A stretch of DNA of 64,000 nucleotides from Variovorax paradoxus B4 (GCF_000463015.1 NC_022234.1:1289256-1353255), one strand, 5' to 3'. Counted from the stretch's first letter, positions 27,197-35,305 are shown. Made by a program: numbers and translations. The notes: generated from the sequence alone by a model not told the origin.

Positions 27197-27877
27197 TCAG
27201 TGTGGACGATTCAACGAGGCCTCGAGCGCGCGGACGCCGCGCAGCAGGACGTAGTTGATGGCGAGATAGACGAGGCCTGCGCCGAGAAAGATCTCGTAAG
27301 GCGCGTAGGTCTCGGCGGTGAGCAGGCGGGCGCTGCCCGTGAGCTCGAGCAGGGTGACGGTGCTGGCGAGCGAGGTCGCCTTGCAGGTCAGGATGATCTC
27401 GTTGCCGAAGGCCGGCAGCGCCGTGCGCACCGCGAGCGGCAGGTCGATCAGGCCAAAGGCCTGGACGCGGCCGAGCCCGAGGACGCGGGCGGCCTCGCGC
27501 GTCCCGCGCGGGATCGCGGCCAGTGCGGCGCCCAGTGTCTTGCCGGTGTAGGCGGCCGAGTTCAGTCCCAGGGCGATCACCACGCACCAGTAGGGATCGC
27601 GCAGCACGGGCCACAGCACGGAATGCCGGATCACGTCGAACTGGCCCGCCCCGTAGTAGAGCAGGAACAGCTGGACCAGCGCGGGGGTCCCGCGAAAGAA
27701 GAGCACGTAGGCATGGGCCGCCGCGCGCAGTCCGGCGGCCCGCGCGTTCCTGCCGAGGGCGACGGGGATCGACAGGGCCGTGCCCAGGAGGATGACCCAG
27801 GCCGTGAGCTCGAGCGTGAGCCAGGCGCCCTCGACCAGCGCGGGCAGCACGGACCACAGAAGGGTGATGTCGAACAT
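27197..27877 (-). CDS. Polar amino-acid ABC transporter permease (HisM-type)
   Basis: A 226-residue inner-membrane permease with about five hydrophobic segments. The EAA loop is present: AALAAIPRGTREAARVLGLGRVQAFGLIDLP. It would pair with the second permease and the ATPase. Start lies four bases after the preceding permease stop, so the genes are co-translated. Confidence 0.88.
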   Translation of the reverse strand: MFDITLLWSVLPALVEGAWLTLELTAWVILLGTALSIPVALGRNARAAGLRAAAHAYVLFFRGTPALVQLFLLYYGAGQFDVIRHSVLWPVLRDPYWCVVIALGLNSAAYTGKTLGAALAAIPRGTREAARVLGLGRVQAFGLIDLPLAVRTALPAFGNEIILTCKATSLASTVTLLELTGSARLLTAETYAPYEIFLGAGLVYLAINYVLLRGVRALEASLNRPH

Positions 27878-27881
27878 GGGG

Positions 27882-28553
27882 TCAGGCAGCCAGCGGGCGT
27901 GCGGCGCGGCGCTCCGCCCACTCGAGGCACAGCGTGGCGAAGCCGGTCAGCGCAAGATAGATGCAGGCGGCGGCGAGATACATCGTGAACGGCTCCCGCG
28001 TCGCGCCGGAGGCCTCTGCGGCCTTGCGCATGAGTTCGTCGCACCCGACGATGGAGACGATCGATGTCTGCTTGAGCAGAACGATCGACTGGTTGCCGAA
28101 CGGGGCGAGGGCGAAGCGGGCCGCCTGCGGCAGCACGACGGTCCACAGCGCCTGGGCGCGCGACAGGCCGAGCGTTCTCGCGGCCTCCCGCTGGGTTTTC
28201 GGGACCGACTGCAGTGCGCCCCGCGCGATCTCGGCGGCATAGGCGCCGAACGAGAGCGCCAGCGCGGCCACACCGGCGAGAAAGGTGTCGATCTCGACAT
28301 AGCGGCCGGTGAGCGCGGCGAGCGTGAGCGAGCCACCAAAGAAGACGGCGAAGACGATCAGCAGGTCGGGAATGCCCCGGACCACCGCGGCATAGCCGTC
28401 GCCGGCGGCCCGCAGAATGCGGTGGCCCGAGAGCTGCAGGCCGCAGACGGCGGCGCCGAACAGCGTGCCGAGCACCAGCGCGGCGGCCGCGAGCTGCAGC
28501 GTCGCGAGCGCGCCCAGGAGCAACTGCCCGCCAAAACCATGGAGGATGTTCAT
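27882..28553 (-). CDS. Polar amino-acid ABC transporter permease (HisQ-type)
   Basis: A 223-residue permease homologous to the following one. EAA loop: EIARGALQSVPKTQREAART followed by LGLSRAQALWTVVLPQA. The N-terminus MNILHGFGGQLLLGALATLQL is the usual first membrane helix of the family. It lies 15 bases after the substrate-binding protein gene. Confidence 0.88.
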   Translation of the reverse strand: MNILHGFGGQLLLGALATLQLAAAALVLGTLFGAAVCGLQLSGHRILRAAGDGYAAVVRGIPDLLIVFAVFFGGSLTLAALTGRYVEIDTFLAGVAALALSFGAYAAEIARGALQSVPKTQREAARTLGLSRAQALWTVVLPQAARFALAPFGNQSIVLLKQTSIVSIVGCDELMRKAAEASGATREPFTMYLAAACIYLALTGFATLCLEWAERRAARPLAA

Positions 28554-28568
28554 CGGGGGTCGCGGCGC

Positions 28569-29360
28569 CTACATCAGCTTGAACGGGAAGTACTTCGCCG
28601 TGATGCGGTCGTAGGTGCCGTCGGCCCGGATCGCTTCAAGCGCGGCGTTGATCCTCGCCAGGGTCTGTCCATCGTCCTTGCGCACGGCGATGCCGTTGCC
28701 TTCGCCGAGGATGCCGCCCTTGAGCTCCGGGCCGACGAACGCGAAGTCCTTGGCCTCGGGCGTCTTCAGGAAGCCGACGTGGTAGGTGACCATGTTCCCG
28801 AGGATGTACTCGACGCGGCCGGCAACGAGATCGAGTTCGGCGGCCTGCGGCGTGTCGTAGAACTTGAGGTTCGCGGCCTGGTAGTTCTGCGCGAGGTAGG
28901 CCGCCTGGACCGAGCCGCGCTGCACCCCGATGGTCTGGCCCTTCAGCGCCGCGGGGCTGACGTCCGGCGGCATTCCCTTGCGCGCGACGAAGCGCGAAAT
29001 CGTGTCCTTGTACTTGGCCGAGAAGGCCACGCGCTCGCGGCGCTGCGGCGTGATCGCCATGCTCGCCACGATCATGTCGTACTTGCGGGCGACGAGGCCC
29101 GGAATGATGCCATCCCAGTCCTGAGCGACGATCTCGCACTTGGCCTTCATCTTCTCGCACAGTGCACGCGCGATGTCGACGTCCCAGCCCTGGAGCATCC
29201 CCTGCGAGTCCTTGAAGCTCCAGGGCGGGTACGAGCCTTCGGTCGCGATGCGGTAGCTGTCCTGGGCGTTGGCCGCGGCCATGCAGAGGCATGACGAGAG
29301 TGCCAGGCCGAGGGGCCGGCGAAGCAAGCCGGAAAGCGAAGCGTGGAAGCGCATGGACAT
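28569..29360 (-). CDS. Amino-acid ABC transporter periplasmic substrate-binding protein
   Basis: A 263-residue exported protein of the SBP_bac_3 family. A signal peptide (LALSSCLCMAAANAQ) is followed by the diagnostic opening YRIATEGSYPPWSFKD, GWDVDIARALCEKM and DWDGIIPGLVARKYDMIVAS, as in Arg/Orn/His-binding proteins. R in TPQRRERVAFSAKY is the amino-acid carboxylate ligand. Cyclohexadienyl dehydratases share this fold, so an enzymatic role is a remote alternative. First gene of the transporter operon; its promoter should lie in the 230 bases upstream. Confidence 0.88.
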   Translation of the reverse strand: MSMRFHASLSGLLRRPLGLALSSCLCMAAANAQDSYRIATEGSYPPWSFKDSQGMLQGWDVDIARALCEKMKAKCEIVAQDWDGIIPGLVARKYDMIVASMAITPQRRERVAFSAKYKDTISRFVARKGMPPDVSPAALKGQTIGVQRGSVQAAYLAQNYQAANLKFYDTPQAAELDLVAGRVEYILGNMVTYHVGFLKTPEAKDFAFVGPELKGGILGEGNGIAVRKDDGQTLARINAALEAIRADGTYDRITAKYFPFKLM

Positions 29361-29629
29361 TGTCTCCGAGACGAATCGTTGTGATACGCGGATCGTCGAG
29401 GAGCTTCGGAGCGTGCGCAATGCTTGCATCGGATGCAATTGCCCATTCGAAGGACCGCCCTTCGGGCGCAGAGGGGCCAGCGCGCCGGGGGACGCGCACA
29501 TTGCATCGCGGGCAATTCGAGTCGGTGCCCGCGAACGTGCCTGGCGGCGCGCCGGAGGTATGGAGGCCGCGTCGCGGTGAGCGCATCGATCTGTGCCTCG
29601 CCACCGCGCCGCCGCCGGCGACCTCGTTC

Positions 29630-29814
29630 CACCCGCCGGCTCGCGCCATGAGGCGACCTACAGCGAGGTCTTGACCATGGGTGCGCAAGTTCGCGAGGGA
29701 GAGCGGGGGACGCTCTGTGCGTACTTCGATCGAATCGCACGCGATGCCCGTGGAGGAACGCAGGTCGATGCCGCCACCGCGGCTGCTTTGCCAGGAGAAC
29801 AGGTGCTGCGGTAA
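29630..29814 (+). pseudogene. ardC: ArdC antirestriction protein fragment
   Basis: About 60 residues match the N-terminal domain of ArdC: TYSEVLTMGAQVREGERGTL followed by CAYFDRIARDARGG, compared with RLGAQVRRGERGVLCAHFER in the intact copy at 14.6 kb. Everything before and after is missing. It marks the start of the remnant zone. Confidence 0.7.
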
Positions 29815-29829
29815 GTATCTGCGCTGTCA

Positions 29830-29937
29830 GATCTGACGGCGCCGACAGCAAAGATCTGATTGCCCTTTTCAGGATGGGCCTCCACGTCGACGGAAACAAT
29901 TCGACCCTCGGCAGCGATGCGCCGAGCACGTGCATCC
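29830..29937 (-). pseudogene. Possible DnaQ-like exonuclease N-terminal fragment
   Basis: The frame reads RRIAAEGRIVSVDVEAHPEK then GNQIFAVGAVRSD, which resembles the first strands of a DEDD exonuclease with its Asp-x-Glu motif. The fragment is only about 35 residues, cut off on both sides by the IS3 fragment and the ardC fragment. The call is tentative. Confidence 0.3.
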
Positions 29938-29940
29938 CTC

Positions 29941-30098
29941 CGCATCACAATAGTTGTCGCCTCCTTAGAACCAAGAACCCGGGGGCGGCGATGAAGGATG
30001 AGAGTGGCTCGATACGGACAAGCATTCAAGGACCGGGCGGTAGCAAGGTTGCTGCCGCCGGAGAGTTCGGCGCTGGAGGTAGTGGCGCGCGAGGTTGG
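29941..30098 (+). mobile_element. Left-end fragment of the IS3-family element seen complete at 38.5 kb
   Basis: About 158 bases are almost identical to the left end and first 33 codons of the element at 38541-40199: the shared end CACAATAGTTGTCGCCTCCT and the orfA start. Identity stops abruptly after GAGGTTGG. Only the left terminus is left here, so it cannot transpose alone. Confidence 0.85.
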
Positions 30099-30135
30099 GA
30101 TAGCGCGCCGACCTCCGCGGAGCAGCAACTGGAGT

Positions 30136-30501
30136 TCAACGCAATTGCGAACGCCTGCTGCCGATGGCAAGTTTGGACTCGTGGGAGGCCTGATTGACTC
30201 GACGCTTTCTGCTTTGCTCACCCATGGATGGCTCAACGACGTACGTATTGCCTTGCAATAAATCTGGAACTGTCGTTTTTAGTGCGAACGCCAGTGTGCC
30301 AAGAGTCCACAACGATGGATTGGCTAACCCTCGCTCGATAAGCGATATGTAGGTCCGATCAAGTTCGCAATCGAAGGCGAGTTCGGTCTGAGATCTATCC
30401 GCTTTTATCCGAAGTTCTTTGAGACGCTTGCCGAGTGCAATCGAAATAGGCTCCCTGTGCGTCGGAGCCTGCAGGTTCGATCTCTTGGCGGCAGTGGGCA
30501 T
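30136..30501 (-). CDS. Small XRE-family regulator (module 1)
   Basis: A 121-residue protein. The helix-turn-helix runs ALGKRLKELRIKADRSQTEL to RTYISLIERGLANPS, an XRE/Cro-type DNA-binding domain with the usual hydrophobic third helix region TLGTLAFALKTTVPDLL. The C-terminal tail is basic. It is divergent from an XRE-cupin gene with a 66-base shared promoter region, the first of three such pairs in the window. Confidence 0.8.
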   Translation of the reverse strand: MPTAAKRSNLQAPTHREPISIALGKRLKELRIKADRSQTELAFDCELDRTYISLIERGLANPSLWTLGTLAFALKTTVPDLLQGNTYVVEPSMGEQSRKRRVNQASHESKLAIGSRRSQLR

Positions 30502-30519
30502 ACCCGCTGACGATCTTTC

Positions 30520-30567
30520 TTTGCAGCCCTAGAATCGACGGCATATACACTGCATAGAGACCCTGTC
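30520..30567 (+). promoter_or_regulatory. Candidate sigma-70 promoter for XRE-cupin 1
   Basis: TTTGCA at 30520 and TATACA at 30544 are separated by 18 bases, giving a reasonable sigma-70 promoter that would start transcription about 15 bases before the ATG. Called by eye; no operator is obvious. Confidence 0.35.
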
Positions 30568-31236
30568 ATGGCTATCTATCAAGCGTCACCGCTGCCGACC
30601 GGGCGACCAATACGAGTTCCCACTTCCGCATTGCCCGCAAAGACACGCCGACCGGCACCTGCGGCGCGCAGCCTGTCGGCGACGCGCATAGGGGCGCAGG
30701 TGAGGGCGCTGCGCATGGCGGCTGATGTATCCGGTGGAGCGCTGGCGAAGGCCTCGGGGATTTCTGCCTCGATGCTTTCTCGCATCGAGCGCGGACTGGT
30801 CTCGCCTTCGGTGGAGACCCTGGAGCGTCTCGCGAATGGTTTGGGTGTGCCGGCGTCGCGCTTCTTCGGCGATCAGGCGCGGCGCACGGATTTCTGCCAT
30901 GTGCGCGCGGGGCAGGGCGTTCTTGTCGACCGCATCGGTGCCGTGGCGGACTACCGCTACGAGCTGCTGGGCCACCTGCTGTCGGGCAACCTGTTCGTCG
31001 AGCCCTATCTGGTCACGCTGCTGCCTGGCGCCGACCCCTACGTGACCTTCCAGCATCCGGGCCTCAAGTTCCTGTACTTCCTGTCCGGGGAGGTCCGCTA
31101 CCGCTATGGCGGCAGGACTGTGGAGGTGAGGGCAGGCGACTCGCTGCTGTTCGAAGCGACCGCGCTGCATGGCATCGAGACCATTCATTCGGGGACGGTT
31201 TCGTACCTCTCGGTGGTTTTCACGTTGCGCGAATAG
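30568..31236 (+). CDS. XRE-cupin transcriptional regulator, copy 1
   Basis: A 222-residue regulator. An XRE helix-turn-helix spans about residues 42-95 (GAQVRALRMAADVSGGALAK, then SMLSRIERGLVSPSVETLER) and a C-terminal cupin beta-barrel spans 140-222 (FVEPYLVTLLPGADPYVTFQ, then VRAGDSLLFEATALHGIE). Proteins of this build usually sense a small metabolite through the cupin. Copies 2 and 3 at 35.3 and 46.5 kb are nearly identical from residue 60 on. The 5' part differs most. Confidence 0.88.
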   Translation: MAIYQASPLPTGRPIRVPTSALPAKTRRPAPAARSLSATRIGAQVRALRMAADVSGGALAKASGISASMLSRIERGLVSPSVETLERLANGLGVPASRFFGDQARRTDFCHVRAGQGVLVDRIGAVADYRYELLGHLLSGNLFVEPYLVTLLPGADPYVTFQHPGLKFLYFLSGEVRYRYGGRTVEVRAGDSLLFEATALHGIETIHSGTVSYLSVVFTLRE

Positions 31237-31269
31237 GCTGCTCGCGGCGGCACCGTCGGGCTGCGGAGC

Positions 31270-31482
31270 GAGGCGGCTGACCAAGGCGATCGAGGACAGC
31301 GTCTCATTCGTTGTGTTTGCTGGTGACCTATATGACGGGGACCGGCGGGACTACAACACCGGGATTTTCTTCGCTATGCAGATGGGGCGGCTTGCAAAGG
31401 CTGGAATTCGAGCGTTTGTACTGCACGGCAATCACGACGCCGAAAGCGAGATGACGAAGAAGTTGGTGCTCCCCGACAGCGC
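31270..31482 (+). pseudogene. Metallophosphoesterase (SbcD-like) fragment
   Basis: Residues SVSFVVFAGDLYDGDRRDYN and LHGNHDAESEMTKKL carry two metal-binding motifs (GDLYDG and GNHD) of calcineurin-type nucleases such as SbcD. The first motif (DxH) and everything after GNHD are missing. It follows copy 1 of the XRE-cupin gene and is fused out of context with sequence from a JetA relic. Confidence 0.7.
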
Positions 31483-31512
31483 ATGGTGCCGATGCGCGCT
31501 GCGCGCGCTTGT

Positions 31513-32999
31513 TTACCTCCAGCTAGGCGTGCCTGCGGCACGCGGGGCGCTCGCCGCGCGGCCGTTGGTTCGTTGCGCCACTGGTCGTTGGCCGGGTACC
31601 CATTCCCCTTCGCGCTTCCCTTCGGTCGTCTCGACCGTGTAGCCTTTCGCGAGCGTCATCGCGTCGAGCTTGAGGTTGCGGCTCTCCGACGACATCGCTA
31701 GTCCGACCGCATTCAAAGCTTGAATCGCGCGCACGTCCCCGATGCCCTGCACTACCAATTGCTCGCTTTGAACCTCGTCCTGTCCCTGCAAGTTGGCCAG
31801 CACGTAGCCGGTCAACTTCGGGGCCGTGATGGACCGCAGATCGCGGGCGCGTAACATGAGCCGCGCGCGGGCCTGCTCCTCGATCGACACCACCGCCGTT
31901 CGCAGGGGCGCCGGCGGCGGACGGACGATCATTTTCTTCGGTTCCGCCAGCCGCTCGATTCCGATCAGTTCGCCCGGCGCAAAGGGCGCTGCCTCGGCAG
32001 CGCCCGCGAGCACGCCGGCGATCGCGTGCTTGACCAGGTGGTCGAGCGGTCGGAGCGCACGCAGCCGAAAGTCCAGGAACACCAGCGCTTGCTTGTTCGC
32101 GCGGCGTACCTCCTCGTCCAGGCGGTCCAGGTATTCGTCGATCCGTTTCAGATCGATGAGGCGTTGGATGTCGCGTTCGAACAGCAGCTCAGCACGCCGC
32201 ATGTCGCCGCTGGTCCGCTTGGGGTGCTGTACCAGGCGATAAGCCGCTCGCGCGACTCGGCGGACGTGTGGATGTGTTCCACCGTTTGGATGATTTCTTG
32301 CTTGCGCGAAATCGGGTGCTCTCGCGTGCGCAACTCGCCGTAGTCGCCGATGAACACCCGCTGAATGAACCGGTCGAAGTAGGTCCGTACGTAGGTAGCG
32401 GTTGAAATCGTCGGGTCCATCGCGAGCATCAGCTCGCGCACGCTGTTGCCTGTGTTGCGCACGTGCTCCAGCAGGCTGCGGATCTGGCTGGCTGCTTCCT
32501 GGAGCGTGTCGCCTTCCGCGTTCTCGCGCACGATCAGCCGCAGGTTGGCCTCGATCGAGCGTACCTTACCGGCCACGAACACCGGGCCGGTTTGAGCAAA
32601 CTCCACCAGCAGTCCCATGAAATGCGCGACGACGGGCGGCATCGTGACCATCTGCTTGACCCCGCGCAGTTCCACCCGCAGCCAGTCCGCTTCCTTCAAC
32701 TGGTGGAAGTCTTCGTTCGCACGAATGACCAACGGCGTCAGAGGTGGCTCTGCATTCGCGGCGGCGGCACGTGCATCAAGCGCGGCCAGCTCGTCCTCGA
32801 TATCGCGCGCGATCTCGCGCCAGTGGAATCCGTGGCTGGGTGGAAAAGGCGCGTCAGGGCCGAACCGCCGCTCATAAAGCGCACACAGCAATTGCCAGTG
32901 CTGCTGACGGTTGGGAGCTGCCAAAGGCGCGAACAGGCGGCTGGGAATGCGCCCGAACAGCCCTCTTTCCGCGGAAGTGATTAGGTCGGGAATAGCCAT
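31513..32999 (-). pseudogene. jetA: Wadjet JetA-like protein with a frameshift
   Basis: From ATG 32999 the frame encodes about 255 residues of a JetA/MukF-like subunit of the Wadjet (SMC-type plasmid-restriction) system: LITSAERGLFGRIPSRLFAP and KEADWLRVELRGVKQMVTMP. The frame is lost at four C (GGGG on the plus strand, 32221-32224). The next frame carries on with RRAELLFERDIQRLIDLKRI to 31513. One added base restores continuity. JetB, JetC and JetD, which should follow, are absent, so the system is dead. Family assignment is from remembered pattern and is moderately sure. Confidence 0.6.
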
Positions 33000-33126
33000 G
33001 GGCGCAGCTCCTCGATGTTGGCCACCGCGATCTGGCAGTCGGGGGGCGTTGGCGTTCCGGGTCGGCTGCCGCGCGAGATTGAATAATGCGTCAAAAATTT
33101 AATAAGACTTTAAAAATCAATCGGCC

Positions 33127-33290
33127 ATGGATCGCCAGCATCCGCGTGACTTGTTTGATGTGCTGAAGATGTTCGAGTCTGGTGATTTGTCGGACGCGGC
33201 GGTGGAATGCTTCGTGACTTACTTGGCCGGGCACAACCGACCTACCCACGAGGTGCTGTTCGGGAACGAAAAAGACATCGCTCATGAATA
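33127..33290 (+). pseudogene. AbiEii-type nucleotidyltransferase toxin, C-terminal fragment
   Basis: The residues RQHPRDLFDVLKMFESGDLS then LAGHNRPTHEVLFGN are the typical C-terminal segment of AbiEii/AbiGii toxins. The catalytic nucleotidyltransferase half is missing. It is followed, out of frame, by a HigA-like piece. Confidence 0.6.
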
Positions 33291-33310
33291 CGACCCGCAT
33301 AGGCCTACGA

Positions 33311-33551
33311 AGCCGAGCACTACCCCATCGACCCACCCGACCCCATCGGGGCGATCCGCTTCCGCATGGAACAGTCGGGCTTGGGGGTGCGCGACCTCGT
33401 GCCATACATCGGCCCGCTGAACCGCGTCTACGAGGTGCTCGCGCGCAAGCGCCCGCTGACGCTGCACATGATCCGCCGCCTGAACAAGGGCATGGGCATT
33501 CCCGCCGACGTGCTGATTGGCCAGGAGCAGGACGAGGCCATGGCGGCATGA
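33311..33551 (+). pseudogene. HigA-like XRE antitoxin, lacking its N-terminus
   Basis: About 80 residues match the C-terminal domain of antitoxins of the HigA/YgjM type: EAEHYPIDPPDPIGAIRFRM, then YIGPLNRVYEVLARKRPLTL and MIRRLNKGMGIPADVLI. An internal ATG at 33366 could still give a 61-residue DNA-binding peptide. The HigB-like partner is not present. A tiny downstream frame MEKILEKLLNAIRSKKAE (33644-33700) has no known match. Confidence 0.6.
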
Positions 33552-33777
33552 TTCGGTGATGCCCTGACGCCGCGTTTTTTGCGACACGGCTCCAACCCCG
33601 GTTCGCGCAAGAGCCCGGCGGCGGCCACGCCTCAAAATCCCATCATGGAGAAGATCCTCGAGAAGCTGCTGAATGCAATCCGCAGCAAGAAGGCTGAGTA
33701 GTCCGATCATGGTGAAGTCCGTCAACACTTCCGTCAGATCGGCGAAACTCCCCATCTGTTGTTTTGGAGGTTCGGCA

Positions 33778-34010
33778 TGTCCCCCGATGGCCACCCCAAA
33801 CTGCTCCACTTATGGCCGGTCAAACTGCTCCAGGCAGGACGGTCGGATTATGACGATTCGGGCGTGATGGCGATGGGCGCGGCGGCCTCCTTCAGGCGGT
33901 AGCTTTTGCCCTCGAACTCCAGCATTGCGCAGCGGTGCATGAGCCGGTCCAGGATGGTGGTGGCCATGGTGGCGTCGGCGAGGTACTTGCCCCAGTCCTG
34001 CACCACCCGG
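33778..34010 (-). mobile_element. istB: IS21-family right end with istB C-terminus
   Basis: The terminus TGTCCCCCGATGGCC at 33778 is followed by two copies of a GGAGCAGTTTG-type subterminal repeat (AAACTGCTCC on the plus strand), as in IS21 elements. The reverse strand then encodes the end of IstB: DWGKYLADATMATTILDRLM and LEFEGKSYRLKEAAAPIAIT. istA and most of istB are gone. Confidence 0.75.
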
Positions 34011-34121
34011 TTTAGTGCGGACAGCATTCTTATGCGGACCCCCCGTTGCCGAGAGCCCGACAGCCTCTCTAGGCGGCCCGTTTCTGTCGCCGCATAAAAC
34101 TGCCCGTGGTCAGCGAGGCGA

Positions 34122-34262
34122 TCAACTTGTCGGTTGCACGAATCGACCCGATCGGAGGCACGGCGCCGCGGTGGCTTCGAGCGACTCGAGCCTGATGGAC
34201 GGGTCAGCACGGGTGTACATCTCGGTCGTCTGGATACTGGCATGACCGAGCCATAGCGAAAC
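34122..34262 (-). pseudogene. Tyrosine recombinase C-terminal fragment
   Basis: The residues VSLWLGHASIQTTEMYTRAD contain the HxxH/W-type box and the tyrosine of the lambda-integrase family (GHASIQTTEMYTRADP is the usual last motif). The arginine and first histidine motifs are missing. It is read in the same frame as the transposase piece upstream, making a chimeric open frame. It may be the end of the integrase that once served a nearby integrative element. Confidence 0.7.
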
Positions 34263-34607
34263 CTTGCGGATGAGGGCGACGAAGCTGCGTTCGAGCTTCT
34301 CGTATCGCACGAGCAGCTTGCGAAAGCGATTGAACCAGCTGTGGCAGACCTCGACCCCCCAGCGCCGTGCCCTCTTCGTGGGGTCGCGCCGCTTGGCATC
34401 GGCCTCCTTGCTGCGATCAACGACGTGAGGAATGTAGCCATGCGATTCGATGATCTGCAACGCGCGCCGGCCTCGGTAACCGCCATCGGCACACAGGTGC
34501 TTGCTGCGCCGCTGGCTTGGCCTCTTGCGTTTGACCACGATGGCTTGCAGCACGGCATCGAGTTGCGTCAGGTCATGCTCATTGGCTCCGGTCACGACGA
34601 GCGACAA
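34263..34607 (-). pseudogene. IS5-family transposase fragment
   Basis: About 115 residues of a transposase C-terminal half: SLVVTGANEHDLTQLDAVLQ, HLCADGGYRGRRALQIIES (second catalytic Asp) and RRWGVEVCHSWFNRFRKLLV with the catalytic Glu and the Y/R box. The first catalytic Asp and the N-terminus are missing. It is joined in frame to a tyrosine recombinase end. Confidence 0.75.
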
Positions 34608-34772
34608 CGGGAGCAGGGCAACGGTGACGACCCCGCGGACCGGCAGGCGAGCTGCGGCGTCAATCGAACAAATTCGAACACGTTGTCTTGTGATGAGGCC
34701 TTCCGGTTGGAAGATCCCAGACGTGGCAATCGCGACGATTCTGTCACCAGACTGTCACCGGTCTTATCAATG

Positions 34773-34806
34773 AAAAAAGCCTGCTACCAATTCGATAGCA
34801 GGCTTT
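34773..34806 (-). terminator. Rho-independent terminator of the tRNA-Lys remnant
   Basis: An 11-bp perfect stem (AAAGCCTGCTA / TAGCAGGCTTT) with a 9-base loop is followed, read on the reverse strand, by a T-tract. It lies 22 bases beyond the CCA end of the tRNA fragment, as expected for the original tRNA transcription unit. Confidence 0.85.
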
Positions 34807-34828
34807 CCAGCGATTACGCGCTTGTTGG

Positions 34829-34877
34829 TGGTGGGCCCTGAGTGACTCGAACACTCGACCTACGGATTAAGAGTCCG
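34829..34877 (-). tRNA. tRNA-Lys(CTT) 3' fragment (attachment-site scar)
   Basis: Reading on the reverse strand: anticodon stem-loop CGGACTCTTAATCCG with anticodon CTT, variable region, T-arm GAGTG-TTCGAGT-CACTC, acceptor strand GGGCCCA and CCA. The 5' half (acceptor, D-arm) is absent; instead the coding end of an XRE gene adjoins. A 3' tRNA fragment with its own terminator is the standard far-side attachment site of an integrative element, with the element on the other side (to the right). Confidence 0.85.
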
Positions 34878-35187
34878 TTGCTTGCGACTGCTGCCGCGCA
34901 TTTTGCTGCTCGGTCAAAACGGACTCGGTCTCGAGCAGCAGTTCGCCAGCAGTACGACCGAGAGCGTTCGCGATGCGCAGGATCATGGCGAGTGTTGGCA
35001 TGTGTTCACCACGCTCGATTTTCCCCATGTGCGACCGTTCGATGCCTGCCTGGTGGGCCAATGCTTCCTGTCCGATGCCATCTGCCGTTCGCAGCGCTCT
35101 CACGACGGCGCCAAATGCAAGAGCGGGCTCGGCCTCAAATGTTGTTGCCCCAAGTGGCCTTCCTCTCCGAGTGACTTGCTTCTGCAT
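34867..35187 (-). CDS. Small XRE-family regulator (module 2)
   Basis: A 106-residue protein: AFGAVVRALRTADGIGQEAL then RSHMGKIERGEHMPTLAMIL and RIANALGRTAGELL form an XRE domain. Its last codons run up to and slightly into the tRNA fragment (its stop lies inside the anticodon stem), so integration shaped its C-terminus. It is divergent from XRE-cupin copy 2. ATG 35187 is preferred to an upstream TTG. It is a candidate regulator of excision or transfer of the element. Confidence 0.8.
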   Translation of the reverse strand: MQKQVTRRGRPLGATTFEAEPALAFGAVVRALRTADGIGQEALAHQAGIERSHMGKIERGEHMPTLAMILRIANALGRTAGELLLETESVLTEQQNARQQSQATDS

Positions 35188-35305
35188 GGACAGAAGGCTC
35201 GGATTTGGAGACAATTAAAACCACGTTATCTTTAACTCATACACCTACTCTTGGTGCGAATCTTTTAATTTGCAATCCGCATCGCGGTTTGCCAGCGAAA
35301 TTCCA

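Noticed and set aside
28569..29360. Cyclohexadienyl dehydratase (PheC) instead of a transport binding protein
   Set aside because: Same fold, but the sequence opening and arginine-binding pattern match amino-acid binding proteins and it heads a complete ABC operon.
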